Source: Flavobacteriaceae bacterium PS02334 (lineage in GTDB: Bacteria > Bacteroidota > Bacteroidia > Flavobacteriales > Flavobacteriaceae). Taken from it: a stretch of DNA of 64,000 bases. The notes beneath the pieces are model-generated. The model had not been told where the DNA came from. It did not search any database and saw nothing but the letters and a program-made list of their open reading frames with translations. The first letter of the stretch is position 1. Each line of letters starts with the position of its first letter. Shown one piece after another: positions 55,600 to 64,000 of this stretch. The stretch spans positions 62,001-126,000 of the forward strand of contig JASCOH010000009.1 of assembly GCA_029959295.1 (NCBI GenBank). Reading direction: 5' to 3'. A program made the translations under genes and the position numbers.

Positions 55600-56340
55600 T
55601 CAGGGCGCAAATTTTCATTAATGCAGGAAAGTAGAGTGCATGGCCTGAAGAAAGAGCCATTCCTTAAACGATAAAAATATCCTGATGATTGTCATGACTT
55701 TTGCTTTTTAACAAAGTACGCCCAAATCAATTATCCAGAGGTAAACAATTAGTTACTAAATGGTTAATTAATACAAATAGAATCTGAATAGTAAAAATTA
55801 TGATTGAAAAATTAGAAATTATTAAGAAGGAGCTATGAATTGAGGCAGTTTTTATTGCCTTGAAAACAGGTAAAAATACTTATTGGTATTCTTATAACGA
55901 GTTGGTAACTTTATCATAATTAAAAAAATACGATATGAAAAAGCTTGATTATGATAAGGAAATAAAAGAAATCGAAAAAAAATACAGATATAGGCTTACT
56001 GCCTTGTGGATTATTTTTGCATCGATAGTTGTTTGGCTTTCATTTATTATTTAGACTGAGATCATGAGCAAAACATAGACTGTCTTTATCGTTTTTTGTT
56101 GTAATTTTTTTAAGTAATCGACATTCCCTCAAATTTTACCTATAGATTTAGGCATTATTCGACAGGCATATATAGCGATTTTTTTGAAATTTTCTTTTTC
56201 TTTCCTTAATTTATACCATGCCTTAAAAAGGCGTGATGGTAATAGCTACTGCCATGTAGCAATAAAATAATTAAAAAATGAAATTATAGAAAGTTTTTAA
56301 AGTCTACTGTTGTAAATTTCGCCAACTTAACAAAATTCCC
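55600..56340. other. Mostly non-coding; one small ORF (see 55935-56054)
   Basis: Apart from the 39-aa peptide gene there is no coding character. The part before 56341 is probably the promoter region of the AI-2E-family gene. Confidence 0.35.
55935..56054 (+). CDS. 39-aa single-helix membrane peptide
   Basis: ATG 55935 opens a 39-aa frame with a charged amphipathic start (KKLDYDKEIKEIEKKYRYR) and one C-terminal hydrophobic helix (ALWIIFASIVVWLSFII), ending at TAG 56052-56054. It would be a tail-anchored small membrane protein of unknown function. Composition and charge order look real, but the length alone cannot prove it. Confidence 0.45.
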   Translation: MKKLDYDKEIKEIEKKYRYRLTALWIIFASIVVWLSFII

Positions 56341-57438
56341 ATGAAACAGCTATACGCATTTCCTTTCTATGCAAAATTCGCATTGGTACTTTTTATTATT
56401 ATCGGCTCGATCGCATTATTGTATTTCGGGCAGGGCGTGCTGGCACCACTTCTGTTGGCCTTGCTTTTTGCGATTCTTATCGAGCCTATCTCCAGATTCT
56501 TGCAGGTAAGATTCAAATTTCCTAATACTTTGGCGACCTCAATTGCAGTGATTTTATTCCTGTTGGTGTTCGTCGTTCTTTTCTATTCTATTTCCATGCA
56601 GCTGGTGGGAATGGCTGATGACTGGGGAAAGATAAAGTCAAACCTAAATACGCACTACGCCAATCTGCAGAGCTATATCGAGTCCTCTTTCGGCATCAGC
56701 AAGAAACAGCAGGAAGAGGCTATTTCGCAGGCTACAAGCGATTCAGCTTCTACAGGAAAGCAGATGGCTGGTGCTACGCTTGCTTCCATTACAGATTCGT
56801 TGCTGAATCTTATATTGATTCCAATATACATGTTTCTGATATTGCTTTATAAAAAGCACTTTATTAAGTTCTTGCGCGATTTGGTAAGCGAAAAGAACCA
56901 TGCTGTATTGCGTGACATATTGGCTACGGTCAAGATTTCGGTACGAAGCTACATTGTAGGGCTGATGATTGAAATGATCATTGTTTCAGTACTTACAGCT
57001 GTCGGGCTGATGCTGATTGGAGTGAAATATGCGATCTTGCTTGGCATTATTACTGGCCTGCTGAACCTGATTCCTTACATTGGAATAGTGGTTGCCGGAC
57101 TATTGACTGTGGTTGCTTCGCTTACTGGAAGCACTGATGCAACTTTAATTATTGGAATTCTTGTTGTAAATATCGTAGTTCAATTTATAGATAATAATAT
57201 TCTGGTGCCTATGGTAGTCAGTTCAAAAGTCGAAATCAATGCGATTGCCTCCATTGTCGGCATTATCATCGGCGGTCTTCTGGGCGGTATCACAGGAATG
57301 TTTCTCGCCATACCACTGATTGCCATCTTGAAAATTATCTTTGACAGAATTGATTCTTTAAAACCCTGGGGCTATCTCCTCGGTGACGAGCTCCCTAAAA
57401 AAGTTATCTGGAGAAGAAAGTTTAGGACAGAAATTTAA
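56341..57438 (+). CDS. AI-2E family transporter (PerM-like)
   Basis: A 365-aa membrane protein with about eight helices: FALVLFIIIGSIALLYFGQG, VLAPLLLALLFAILIEPISR, then FIIIGSI-type helices and GLLNLIPYIGIVVAGLLTVV and GGLLGGITGMFLAIPLIAIL. The family includes the TqsA and PerM proteins; the best supported general role is export or gating of small molecules or ions, and the AI-2 label is nominal. A convergent terminator separates it from the ice-binding gene. Confidence 0.92.
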   Translation: MKQLYAFPFYAKFALVLFIIIGSIALLYFGQGVLAPLLLALLFAILIEPISRFLQVRFKFPNTLATSIAVILFLLVFVVLFYSISMQLVGMADDWGKIKSNLNTHYANLQSYIESSFGISKKQQEEAISQATSDSASTGKQMAGATLASITDSLLNLILIPIYMFLILLYKKHFIKFLRDLVSEKNHAVLRDILATVKISVRSYIVGLMIEMIIVSVLTAVGLMLIGVKYAILLGIITGLLNLIPYIGIVVAGLLTVVASLTGSTDATLIIGILVVNIVVQFIDNNILVPMVVSSKVEINAIASIVGIIIGGLLGGITGMFLAIPLIAILKIIFDRIDSLKPWGYLLGDELPKKVIWRRKFRTEI

Positions 57439-57484
57439 TACTTTTACTAGCTTCTCATTTCGTAAGTGATAATCGTTTAAACAA

Positions 57485-57513
57485 CAAATGCGTTCCTTAT
57501 CGGAACGCATTTG
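57485..57513. terminator. Bidirectional terminator between convergent genes
   Basis: CAAATGCGTTCC (57485-57496) pairs perfectly with GGAACGCATTTG (57502-57513). It lies between the AI-2E-family gene and the ice-binding gene, which converge. Confidence 0.8.
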
Positions 57514-57539
57514 CTATTTAAAGTAATAAGATTGTTTTT

Positions 57540-59138
57540 TTACTGTTTTGAAATCAGCTTGCCAGAATATATCTTTCCGCTGTCACTAAGAAGTTTATAA
57601 AAGTATACTCCTGCAGGCAGGTCTGTACTGATATTGTTCTCTGTTCCTGACAACTTTCTTTCAAACACCTTAGCTCCTAAAGTATTAAAAATAACCAGCT
57701 GGCTGCTGCTGTCTTGAAAACCGTTGTCAACTGCAACCGTAAAACTACCTCTGAATGGGTTTGGATAAAACTTTGCCGCGACCACCAAGTTATCAGTCAC
57801 TCCTAAATTTGTACATCCAGGAGTCATTTGCGCATTGATTCCAAAAGTGCTTATTGCTCCGTTGGTACTTAGCACTCTTCCTTCTAAAGCTACGCCTGTG
57901 TTTAATATTATTGCTCCATTGTTTCCAATAAGCGTTCCTTTAAATTCAGCATAGTCATTCAAATTTGTTGCTCCGTCTATCTTCCAAAATATATTTTTTG
58001 CTTGTGCGCCATTAGCAAGTTCAACCTTAGCATAAGTACCTGTAGAAAGCGCGCCGTTGATTTTAAGTACAAATACAGCATCTGGATTTCCCTGTGCATT
58101 AAAAGTAACTTTTCCTGTCAAAACTGTTGCCTCATTAAGAAAATAAGTGTGTGGTGTAAGCACTAGGTCATTTCCAAAAGAAGCTGGAAAAAGCAACTGT
58201 ATATCTGTAGGCAAAGTATTTAAATAAGTATAAACGTTGTTTAAGTCAGCCGCACATTGTGCTGTTGAAACATCAGGATTTGCATGGATGGTTCCTGTCA
58301 CGTTTACTGCTTGGAAGCCTGTAGTCAGTCCCACATTGGTACCTATATCTCCGGTAACAAAAGAAACTCCTGTATTTGCAACTCCTCCATTTCCAGAAAA
58401 GATAGTATAACAAGCCACCGTCAAAAGAGGTGCCGCCGCCGGACCAGTTAATATTGCACTTCCACATCCTACAGGTTTTCTAGCTGTTACTCCAGCAACA
58501 GTCACTGCACCTGTAGTCGATAGTGCGCGACCTTCAAGAGCTACTCCCGTATTAAGAATGATGGCTGCATTATTTGCTACGATAGTTCCTTTGATAGAAG
58601 TATTTGTTGCCAAATTGACAAGCCCTTCAACTTTCCAGAATACATTGCAAGCCTGCGCTCCATTAGCAAGAAGCACTTTAGATCCTGCAGTAGAAGAAAA
58701 AGCGCCTTCAATCTGTATGATAAACACGGCGCTAGGATTACCCTGTGCGTCTAATGTAAGTGTATTGTCAAGCGTAGCGCTTTGACCAATTGAATATGTG
58801 CCAGCATTCAATATCTGGCCGTTGCCTAATAGTGGTGCAGGAAAAAATCCTGGAATTGCCGCATCTAAAAAGTTGTAGGCAATTGTCAAGTCAGCTGCAG
58901 CAATGGCAGTCGTTCCATCACCATCATGCATTACTCCGTCGACGTTTCCAAAATTTGTACTTGATCCATTATTTGTTCCGACATGTCCCGTAAGGTGAGA
59001 AAGTCCTGTGTTGCTTACTGCGCCGTTTGTTGAAAAAAGCACGAAATTTGCTGTTGAACCTAATGGCGCTTGCGCCGAGGTTAAGAAGGGGATAAAAATA
59101 GAAGCAATAAGAATTGCCTTCTGTAGAGTTATATTCAT
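57540..59138 (-). CDS. Secreted ice-binding protein, two DUF3494 domains, T9SS sorting
   Basis: A 532-aa protein with a signal peptide (ILIASIFIPFLTSAQ). Two tandem DUF3494 beta-solenoid domains (about 25-235 and 240-440) share the hallmarks TGLSHLTGHVGTN/VSFVTGDIGTN, VFWKVEG/IFWKIDG, IKGTIVANNAAIILNTGVAL and FKGTLIGNNGAIILNTGVAL. A C-terminal type A sorting domain (AKFYPNPFRGSFTVAV ... GVYFYKLLSDSGKIYSG) marks it for T9SS export. Family members bind ice crystals, inhibit recrystallisation and cause thermal hysteresis. Two domains in one chain usually raise the effect. It suggests a cold or ice-associated habitat. Confidence 0.93.
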   Translation of the reverse strand: MNITLQKAILIASIFIPFLTSAQAPLGSTANFVLFSTNGAVSNTGLSHLTGHVGTNNGSSTNFGNVDGVMHDGDGTTAIAAADLTIAYNFLDAAIPGFFPAPLLGNGQILNAGTYSIGQSATLDNTLTLDAQGNPSAVFIIQIEGAFSSTAGSKVLLANGAQACNVFWKVEGLVNLATNTSIKGTIVANNAAIILNTGVALEGRALSTTGAVTVAGVTARKPVGCGSAILTGPAAAPLLTVACYTIFSGNGGVANTGVSFVTGDIGTNVGLTTGFQAVNVTGTIHANPDVSTAQCAADLNNVYTYLNTLPTDIQLLFPASFGNDLVLTPHTYFLNEATVLTGKVTFNAQGNPDAVFVLKINGALSTGTYAKVELANGAQAKNIFWKIDGATNLNDYAEFKGTLIGNNGAIILNTGVALEGRVLSTNGAISTFGINAQMTPGCTNLGVTDNLVVAAKFYPNPFRGSFTVAVDNGFQDSSSQLVIFNTLGAKVFERKLSGTENNISTDLPAGVYFYKLLSDSGKIYSGKLISKQ

Positions 59139-59400
59139 AGTTTTTGAGATTTAGTGAGAATTTGGCATCACACTAATCAAAGGTCACTCTAAAATTTACA
59201 TAAATATTAAAATTTAACTTTTCATGTAGTAAATAAATAAATTTTAACTTAATTTTTTTACTATTTATGTTAAAAATTATATTTATTTGAATTATAACAA
59301 TTTATTTTAAGATATTGCATCTGCAAGGTATGTAGTTGCATCCAAAACTTTAGTTTTTTAAGATATAGTAAAATGGCTATGATTAAGCAATTAGAAATCT
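59139..59400. other. AT-rich intergenic region
   Basis: No gene or clear promoter motif. It lies upstream of the ice-binding gene and after the stop of the GH13 gene. Confidence 0.35.
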
Positions 59401-61026
59401 CTAGTTCCTATAAATTATAAAACTATTTGATTTAAGATCTGTATTTCCTAACAAGATTTTACTCTTAGGCGAAAGATTGATTTTATATTTTTTTCCAAAG
59501 TTGATTATGACCGTAATCTTTTCTCCTTCAAAACTTCTTGTAAATATAATCTGCTCGTTTTTATAATCCAGCCGATCGTATTTTCCATATTGCAAAACCT
59601 TCTCCCGATTTCTCAAAGCGATTAATTCTTTGTAATTTTGAAGGATAGATTTTTTGGCTTTCAATAAATCTTCCACATTATTCTGCTTGTAATCTGGATT
59701 GATTTTTATCCAAGATTTTGCAGATGAAAATCCGGCAAAATCATTTTTATTCCACTGCATCGGGCTTCTAGATTTGTCGCGATTGTGATTATTTCCTTCT
59801 ATCAAAGCTTCGTCAGGCGTTTTTCCTTTTTCGATTGCTAATTTATAATGCGTTTTTCCTTGGATATCGGCCATTTCCTCAAAACTTTTGGCAATGATAT
59901 TATGCATTCCGATTTCTTCTCCATAATAAATAAAAGGAACCCCTTTTGCCGTAAGTATCAGCGCCACCAAAGCGGAAGCTCTTTCATCATTTCCATCGGC
60001 TAATCTGTCAATCATTCTCGGCATATCGTGGCTTCCAAAGAATAATGTGGGATAATTGCTCATGTTTTTTTCCATGCTTTGCAATTCATTGAAAATCTTT
60101 TCAGCAGAAAAAGACGGAATACTTCCGAAGTTGAAATTGAAAACCACATCGAGCAAATCTTCCGACTGGTATTGCTTTAGGACTTCGATTTTATCGCTGC
60201 CAATTTCTCCAACAATGAAACGATTTTCATATTCATTTACCGTAGATTTTATAATTTTCATGGCATTTTTTACGCCACTCTGGTCAATATCGTACAGGTG
60301 AATTTGATTGCCGTCTTTTATAGGATTGTTTTGTGTAATTCCGTCGGTAGTTAAGAAATTGATGACATCGAGTCGAAAACCATCCACTCCAGCATCTAGC
60401 CAAAATCTCAATATTTTCTGAACTTCGGCGACAACTTTTGGATTTGACCAATTGAGATCGGCCATTCTTACATCAAATTTATGATAGTAATATTGGTCAG
60501 TCGAAGTATCTTTTTCCCAAGCAGAACCTCCAAAAAAAGATTCCCAATTATTCGGTTCGTCTTTCCAGATATAATAATCGCGAAACGGATTATCTTTTGA
60601 TTTTTTGGCTTCCTGAAACCATTTGCAATCGGTGGAAGTATGATTCAAAACCATATCCATGATAACTTTTATTCCTTTGGAATGCGCTTCTTTTAGAAAA
60701 TTATCAAAGTCCTTTTTAGTTCCATAAATCGGATCGATTTGATAATAATCAGCAATGTCATAACCATTGTCAACCTTCGGCGAAGCCAAAAAAGGAGTTA
60801 GCCAAATGCCCTTCACTCCTATTTCTTGCAGGTAATTTAATTTGCTCGTAATTCCTTTGAAATCTCCAAATCCGTCGCCGTTGCTGTCAGCATAACTTGG
60901 CATATAAATTTGATAGAACACGCTTTCTTTCCACCATTTTTTCTCGTGAAGATTTTGTCCTTCCACAGAAAAAAAGCTAAAAACACATAGAAATGCTAAT
61001 ACTACAAATTTAGATTTGGAATACAA
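59401..61026 (-). CDS. Secreted GH13 alpha-glucosidase-type enzyme
   Basis: A 541-aa protein with a signal peptide (VLAFLCVFSFFSVEG). The GH13 conserved regions are present: DMVLNHT (about 124-130), nucleophile D220 in GFRLDVINF, acid/base E274 in FIVGEIGS, and H333-D334 in FFGSHDMPRM. The QIYMPSYADSNGDGFGDFKG start and the C-terminal all-beta domain fit oligo-1,6-glucosidase, trehalose-type or related alpha-glucosidases. It acts in the periplasm on alpha-glucan oligosaccharides. It is the last gene of an operon with the unknown secreted protein (5 bases) and MFS transporter. Confidence 0.93.
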   Translation of the reverse strand: MYSKSKFVVLAFLCVFSFFSVEGQNLHEKKWWKESVFYQIYMPSYADSNGDGFGDFKGITSKLNYLQEIGVKGIWLTPFLASPKVDNGYDIADYYQIDPIYGTKKDFDNFLKEAHSKGIKVIMDMVLNHTSTDCKWFQEAKKSKDNPFRDYYIWKDEPNNWESFFGGSAWEKDTSTDQYYYHKFDVRMADLNWSNPKVVAEVQKILRFWLDAGVDGFRLDVINFLTTDGITQNNPIKDGNQIHLYDIDQSGVKNAMKIIKSTVNEYENRFIVGEIGSDKIEVLKQYQSEDLLDVVFNFNFGSIPSFSAEKIFNELQSMEKNMSNYPTLFFGSHDMPRMIDRLADGNDERASALVALILTAKGVPFIYYGEEIGMHNIIAKSFEEMADIQGKTHYKLAIEKGKTPDEALIEGNNHNRDKSRSPMQWNKNDFAGFSSAKSWIKINPDYKQNNVEDLLKAKKSILQNYKELIALRNREKVLQYGKYDRLDYKNEQIIFTRSFEGEKITVIINFGKKYKINLSPKSKILLGNTDLKSNSFIIYRN

Positions 61027-61031
61027 AATAC

Positions 61032-62753
61032 TTATTTTTTCTGTTGAAATTTATAATCTACGACTACATCATTCACTAACATTTTAGAACCAGAATAGGT
61101 TATTTTTCCATTGGAAGGAATCATCACAATTACCGCAGAACTTTTAGCATCTAATTTGATTTTTGCTGAAGAAGAAACATTTTTCGCTACGAATTTTCCA
61201 GAAACGGTATCATACAAATCAACTTTTTTTCCTTTTTCTGTAGTTATCGTAATCGTATTTTTTTCCTTAAACGGATTGTAATACAAATAAGAAGGATAAG
61301 CTTTGTCATGGAAAAAATCAGTTGCCAATAAATCCAATTGCAAGATTCCATCGACATTTGTTTTCTTGATTATGCTTCCAAAAATCCCCACGTGCCCGCT
61401 TCCATAAACGCTTAATTGTGATTCTTGAGGATTCTTTCCCGGAACCCAAAGCGGTCCGTCGCCTTGCGCAACAGGAGCTTTAATATTTTGATGCTCAGGA
61501 TAATTGGATTGTTTTATAATTCCTTCATAAGCAATTACGTCTTTGCTAACAGCCGTCAATTCAGGAATAATTTCATGATCGTCCGGCATGTATTTAGGAT
61601 AGAAAAATTTCGAAGCGTTGGCAGCATTCAGCATCCATTTTCCGATTGCATTTGCATAAGATTGGTCATAGCGAACAATTGGAACCAAAGGCCAAGCAGC
61701 ATCATAAGTGTTCATCAAAAAACCGTAACCGCCATGATCGACAGTACTTCCCACGATTCCTGAAATATCAATTCCATTCCAATTTCCAACTAAAACGCCC
61801 CAGCCTTCACGGCAAATCGGAGTTCCATCGAACGTCCAGTCCAGCATTTTATTTACATCGTAATTTTTATTTTTTTCGGCATTAATTCTCGCTCCAAGAT
61901 AAGCTCCAAAAGGCATCAATAATTCATACGTAGGATTTTTTGACTGCGATTGCAAAGCCAAAAGTGCCGACTCTGCTCCTTTCAAATATTTTTCATCACC
62001 GAATTTTTTATAAGCCGAATATAGAACCCAGGCATGCCCCGCTGCGGCATCCGGCTGGGCACAAATATTGTTTTTCATCGGAAGCATTTTTCCGTAGTCA
62101 AAATAGGAATAATCGTAATTTCCTTTTAAGATTACATCAGCTTCATAAAATTTATCTGCAATTTTTCTGGCAATTTCCTCAAAACCTGGCTCATTTGGAT
62201 ATTTGTCATAAATCGCATAAAACAAGACATTTGGATACACATCATACCACCAATCACGGCCATAACCGCCACCTAACAAAGCCACTTCTGGCGCTGTATT
62301 ATTCATCATAATATCCCAGCCTGTATCTTTATTGAAGTAGTTTTTTAGCATTCCGACATAATTTCGGTTTTGCGAATTGGTCTTATCAATTCCGACCAAA
62401 GTGGCGCCTAAAGTGGCTCCCATATTTGCCAAAGCCTCGTGAAACATTCCTTTATTATTATCTGGACCTTGGCGAACATCTCCAATAGCAGTGTACATTC
62501 CCACAACATCTTGCGGATAATTTTTCTGTGTTTTGTCAATCCAAACCATCGGCCAGAATTTTCCTTTGGCATTGAAATCAAAAACAACTTTGTCAAAATC
62601 ATGCGCCAATTTGTTGTAATCAATAATTTCAAAAGGTTTTGGCACATCGGCCATCTGGTCAACGCGCGGAATCGGCTGTTGTTTGGTTTGTGCGCCAACG
62701 CTTAGATTTACGAATAAAAAACACGGTAAAATGGCTTTGATAAATAATTTCAT
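61032..62753 (-). CDS. Uncharacterised secreted protein in sugar operon, probable (alpha/alpha)-barrel enzyme
   Basis: A 573-aa protein with a signal peptide (IKAILPCFLFVNLSVGAQ). The body is helical with repeated aromatic sequences (GRDWWYDVYPNVLFYAIYDK, PDAAAGHAWVLYSAYKKFGD, CREGWGVLVGNWNGIDISGI, VDHGGYGFLMNTYDAAWPLV), which looks like an alpha/alpha toroid glycoside hydrolase or lyase. The last about 120 residues are beta-rich. I cannot name the family or the catalytic pair. It sits between a GH13 enzyme and a transporter, so a role in breakdown or remodelling of an alpha-glucan or glycoside is inferred. Confidence 0.85.
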   Translation of the reverse strand: MKLFIKAILPCFLFVNLSVGAQTKQQPIPRVDQMADVPKPFEIIDYNKLAHDFDKVVFDFNAKGKFWPMVWIDKTQKNYPQDVVGMYTAIGDVRQGPDNNKGMFHEALANMGATLGATLVGIDKTNSQNRNYVGMLKNYFNKDTGWDIMMNNTAPEVALLGGGYGRDWWYDVYPNVLFYAIYDKYPNEPGFEEIARKIADKFYEADVILKGNYDYSYFDYGKMLPMKNNICAQPDAAAGHAWVLYSAYKKFGDEKYLKGAESALLALQSQSKNPTYELLMPFGAYLGARINAEKNKNYDVNKMLDWTFDGTPICREGWGVLVGNWNGIDISGIVGSTVDHGGYGFLMNTYDAAWPLVPIVRYDQSYANAIGKWMLNAANASKFFYPKYMPDDHEIIPELTAVSKDVIAYEGIIKQSNYPEHQNIKAPVAQGDGPLWVPGKNPQESQLSVYGSGHVGIFGSIIKKTNVDGILQLDLLATDFFHDKAYPSYLYYNPFKEKNTITITTEKGKKVDLYDTVSGKFVAKNVSSSAKIKLDAKSSAVIVMIPSNGKITYSGSKMLVNDVVVDYKFQQKK

Positions 62754-62772
62754 ATAAAAATATTTTTTTCTG

Positions 62773-64000
62773 TTAAACTAAATTTGCAGCAGTTTCTTCT
62801 AAAACTTTTGCGTCTTCAACATCTTCTTTTTCAGGAGCAATTTTGTTTCCTTGGGCAATAATTTTCTTGCTTATAAAAATAGAACACAATTGCAACAAGG
62901 CAATAATTCCGATGGCATAACGCAAGGCAAAGTCTTCGGAAACAGCATAATATAAAACCAAAAATGTTCCTGCGCCTAAAAGCCTTCCTAAATACAAACC
63001 GGCTTCGTGGTTTAAAATATAAGTGAATTCTCCTCTTCTTTCGATTCTTGATACAATGTCAATTACTCTTAATTGTATTGGAAAATAAGCCAAATCCATG
63101 AGCGGTTTTGCAATTAATAATAACAATAAAAACACGATTACGCCGGTTTTATCGAATAATAATCCGTTTAGGCAAGCGCCGACTGCAAATAATACCAATC
63201 CTACAGAAAACGTCTTAATCCTATCCGAAGGTTTTGAAAATCTTCCTATAAAATAGATGATAATTGCTGCTAAAATGGCTCCGATGGATTGTGCTTTTCC
63301 CAAAGCGCCTTCTTCTCCTAATATTTTGAAAATCAGCATAGCAGGTGCTGTTACTAAAAATCCTTGCGCCAATCCTTTGAACATTGCCAAGGACAATAAT
63401 TTGTACCAAAGCGGATGAAATTTAAAAAAGATATATTGCTTTTGAACAGGATTTTCAAATCTTCCACGGAAACATACGATGGAAGCGATGATTGTGATGG
63501 CAAAAACGATACATGTGATTACGACATAAGCGCCGTGTTTTGCATCTTCGCCCGTTTTTGACTGTATAAACCAGCCAATTGTTGCTGGAACTACGATTGC
63601 AATTATGGTATAAATAAAGGTTTCCAATCCATAATAATAATTACGATTTTGGTCGTTTGTAATTGACAAAGCAAGGTAATCTCGGTTGGACCAATACAAT
63701 CCGAAGGAAAGTCCCATGGTGATTCCCGCAATGGCGATTCCTGTTAAATCTAAGGTTTTCAGTGACATCATGATAATCATGGAAACACCGCTGAGCATCA
63801 TTCCTGTGGAATATAATTTTCGGATATTGAAATGTTTCAGAAGAAATCCGTTGATTAAAAAAGTAAGCGGAATTCCTGTATAAATTGCCAATTGGTAAAT
63901 AACAACTTTCGAAGTGTCATTTGAATTTCTCATGATATATGCTGCCACGAAAATGTCGATGACGGGTAGCACGAGCGCATAAACCAGATTTGTAAAAACC
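62773..64000 (-). CDS. MFS transporter, partial at window edge
   Basis: The frame stays open to the right edge (in frame: VFTNLVYALVLPVIDIFVAA), so the start lies outside; the GTG that could open the frame at 63972 is an internal Val. The visible part has about ten to eleven helices, with MGLSFGLYWSNRDYLALSIT in a loop and LVLFAVGACLNGLLF and LLLLIAKPLMDLAYFPI later. The family is the major facilitator superfamily, of the kind that takes up sugars or glycosides in Bacteroidota glycan loci. Its last gene-to-gene spacing is 19 bases to the unknown secreted protein, so they are one operon. It would import the product of the periplasmic enzymes (inference). Confidence 0.88.
   Translation of the reverse strand, partial: VFTNLVYALVLPVIDIFVAAYIMRNSNDTSKVVIYQLAIYTGIPLTFLINGFLLKHFNIRKLYSTGMMLSGVSMIIMMSLKTLDLTGIAIAGITMGLSFGLYWSNRDYLALSITNDQNRNYYYGLETFIYTIIAIVVPATIGWFIQSKTGEDAKHGAYVVITCIVFAITIIASIVCFRGRFENPVQKQYIFFKFHPLWYKLLSLAMFKGLAQGFLVTAPAMLIFKILGEEGALGKAQSIGAILAAIIIYFIGRFSKPSDRIKTFSVGLVLFAVGACLNGLLFDKTGVIVFLLLLLIAKPLMDLAYFPIQLRVIDIVSRIERRGEFTYILNHEAGLYLGRLLGAGTFLVLYYAVSEDFALRYAIGIIALLQLCSIFISKKIIAQGNKIAPEKEDVEDAKVLEETAANLV

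Overview
The window looks like the chromosome of a Flavobacterium-type member of the Bacteroidota. Supporting signs are several secreted proteins with type IX secretion (T9SS) C-terminal sorting domains, a periplasmic propeller/Y_Y_Y sensor kinase, a TTTG-N19-TATTTTTG promoter of the Bacteroidota type, AraC-family regulators, and a secreted GH13/MFS sugar locus. I saw no rRNA, tRNA or CRISPR array.

Layout. (1) 1-6.4 kb is decayed accessory DNA: an IS6-family transposase remnant, an unrecognised 322-aa gene, a lone receiver protein, two frameshifted relics (a small membrane protein and a Crp/Fnr regulator), a DUF932 + SSB pair typical of Bacteroidota conjugative elements, and upstream of it a nested inverted repeat that may be a structured RNA. 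(2) 6.4-12.3 kb holds small secreted proteins, an AraC regulator, a DUF421 protein, an SDR enzyme and a membrane protein. (3) 12.3-16.4 kb has a LuxR-type response regulator facing a large propeller sensor kinase with overlapping stop codons. (4) 16.4-25.9 kb holds two long T9SS surface proteins (Ig-like; RCC1 plus 153-bp tandem repeats), a small VPID-tailed protein and a serine hydrolase. (5) 25.9-29.9 kb is mostly decayed sequence with relics of the 6.2-6.8 kb locus and of a surface protein, plus a lipoprotein. (6) 29.9-35.2 kb has a G+C-rich multi-PAS kinase, a proton antiporter and Hsp20. (7) From about 35.7 kb the sequence turns AT-rich: a small HTH protein, a (CAA)20 tract, an SDR pair opposite a TIGR03643 protein, and a second IS6 remnant.

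(8) 40.3-54 kb is the most coherent functional block. A four-gene plus-strand operon encodes exported alpha/beta hydrolase, isochorismatase-like hydrolase and amidohydrolase enzymes plus a DoxX membrane protein. Around it are two paralogous Asp-nucleophile alpha/beta hydrolases, a RidA lipoprotein, a DUF1348 protein, a TauE exporter, an AraC regulator, and a divergent pair of a sigma-54 activator and a TPR/HisKA_2 kinase. I infer an envelope-located degradation pathway for an unknown small molecule. (9) 54-64 kb carries a GH1 beta-glucosidase, an AI-2E-family permease, a double-domain ice-binding protein, and an alpha-glucan-type operon (MFS transporter, an uncharacterised secreted protein, GH13 enzyme) running off the right edge.
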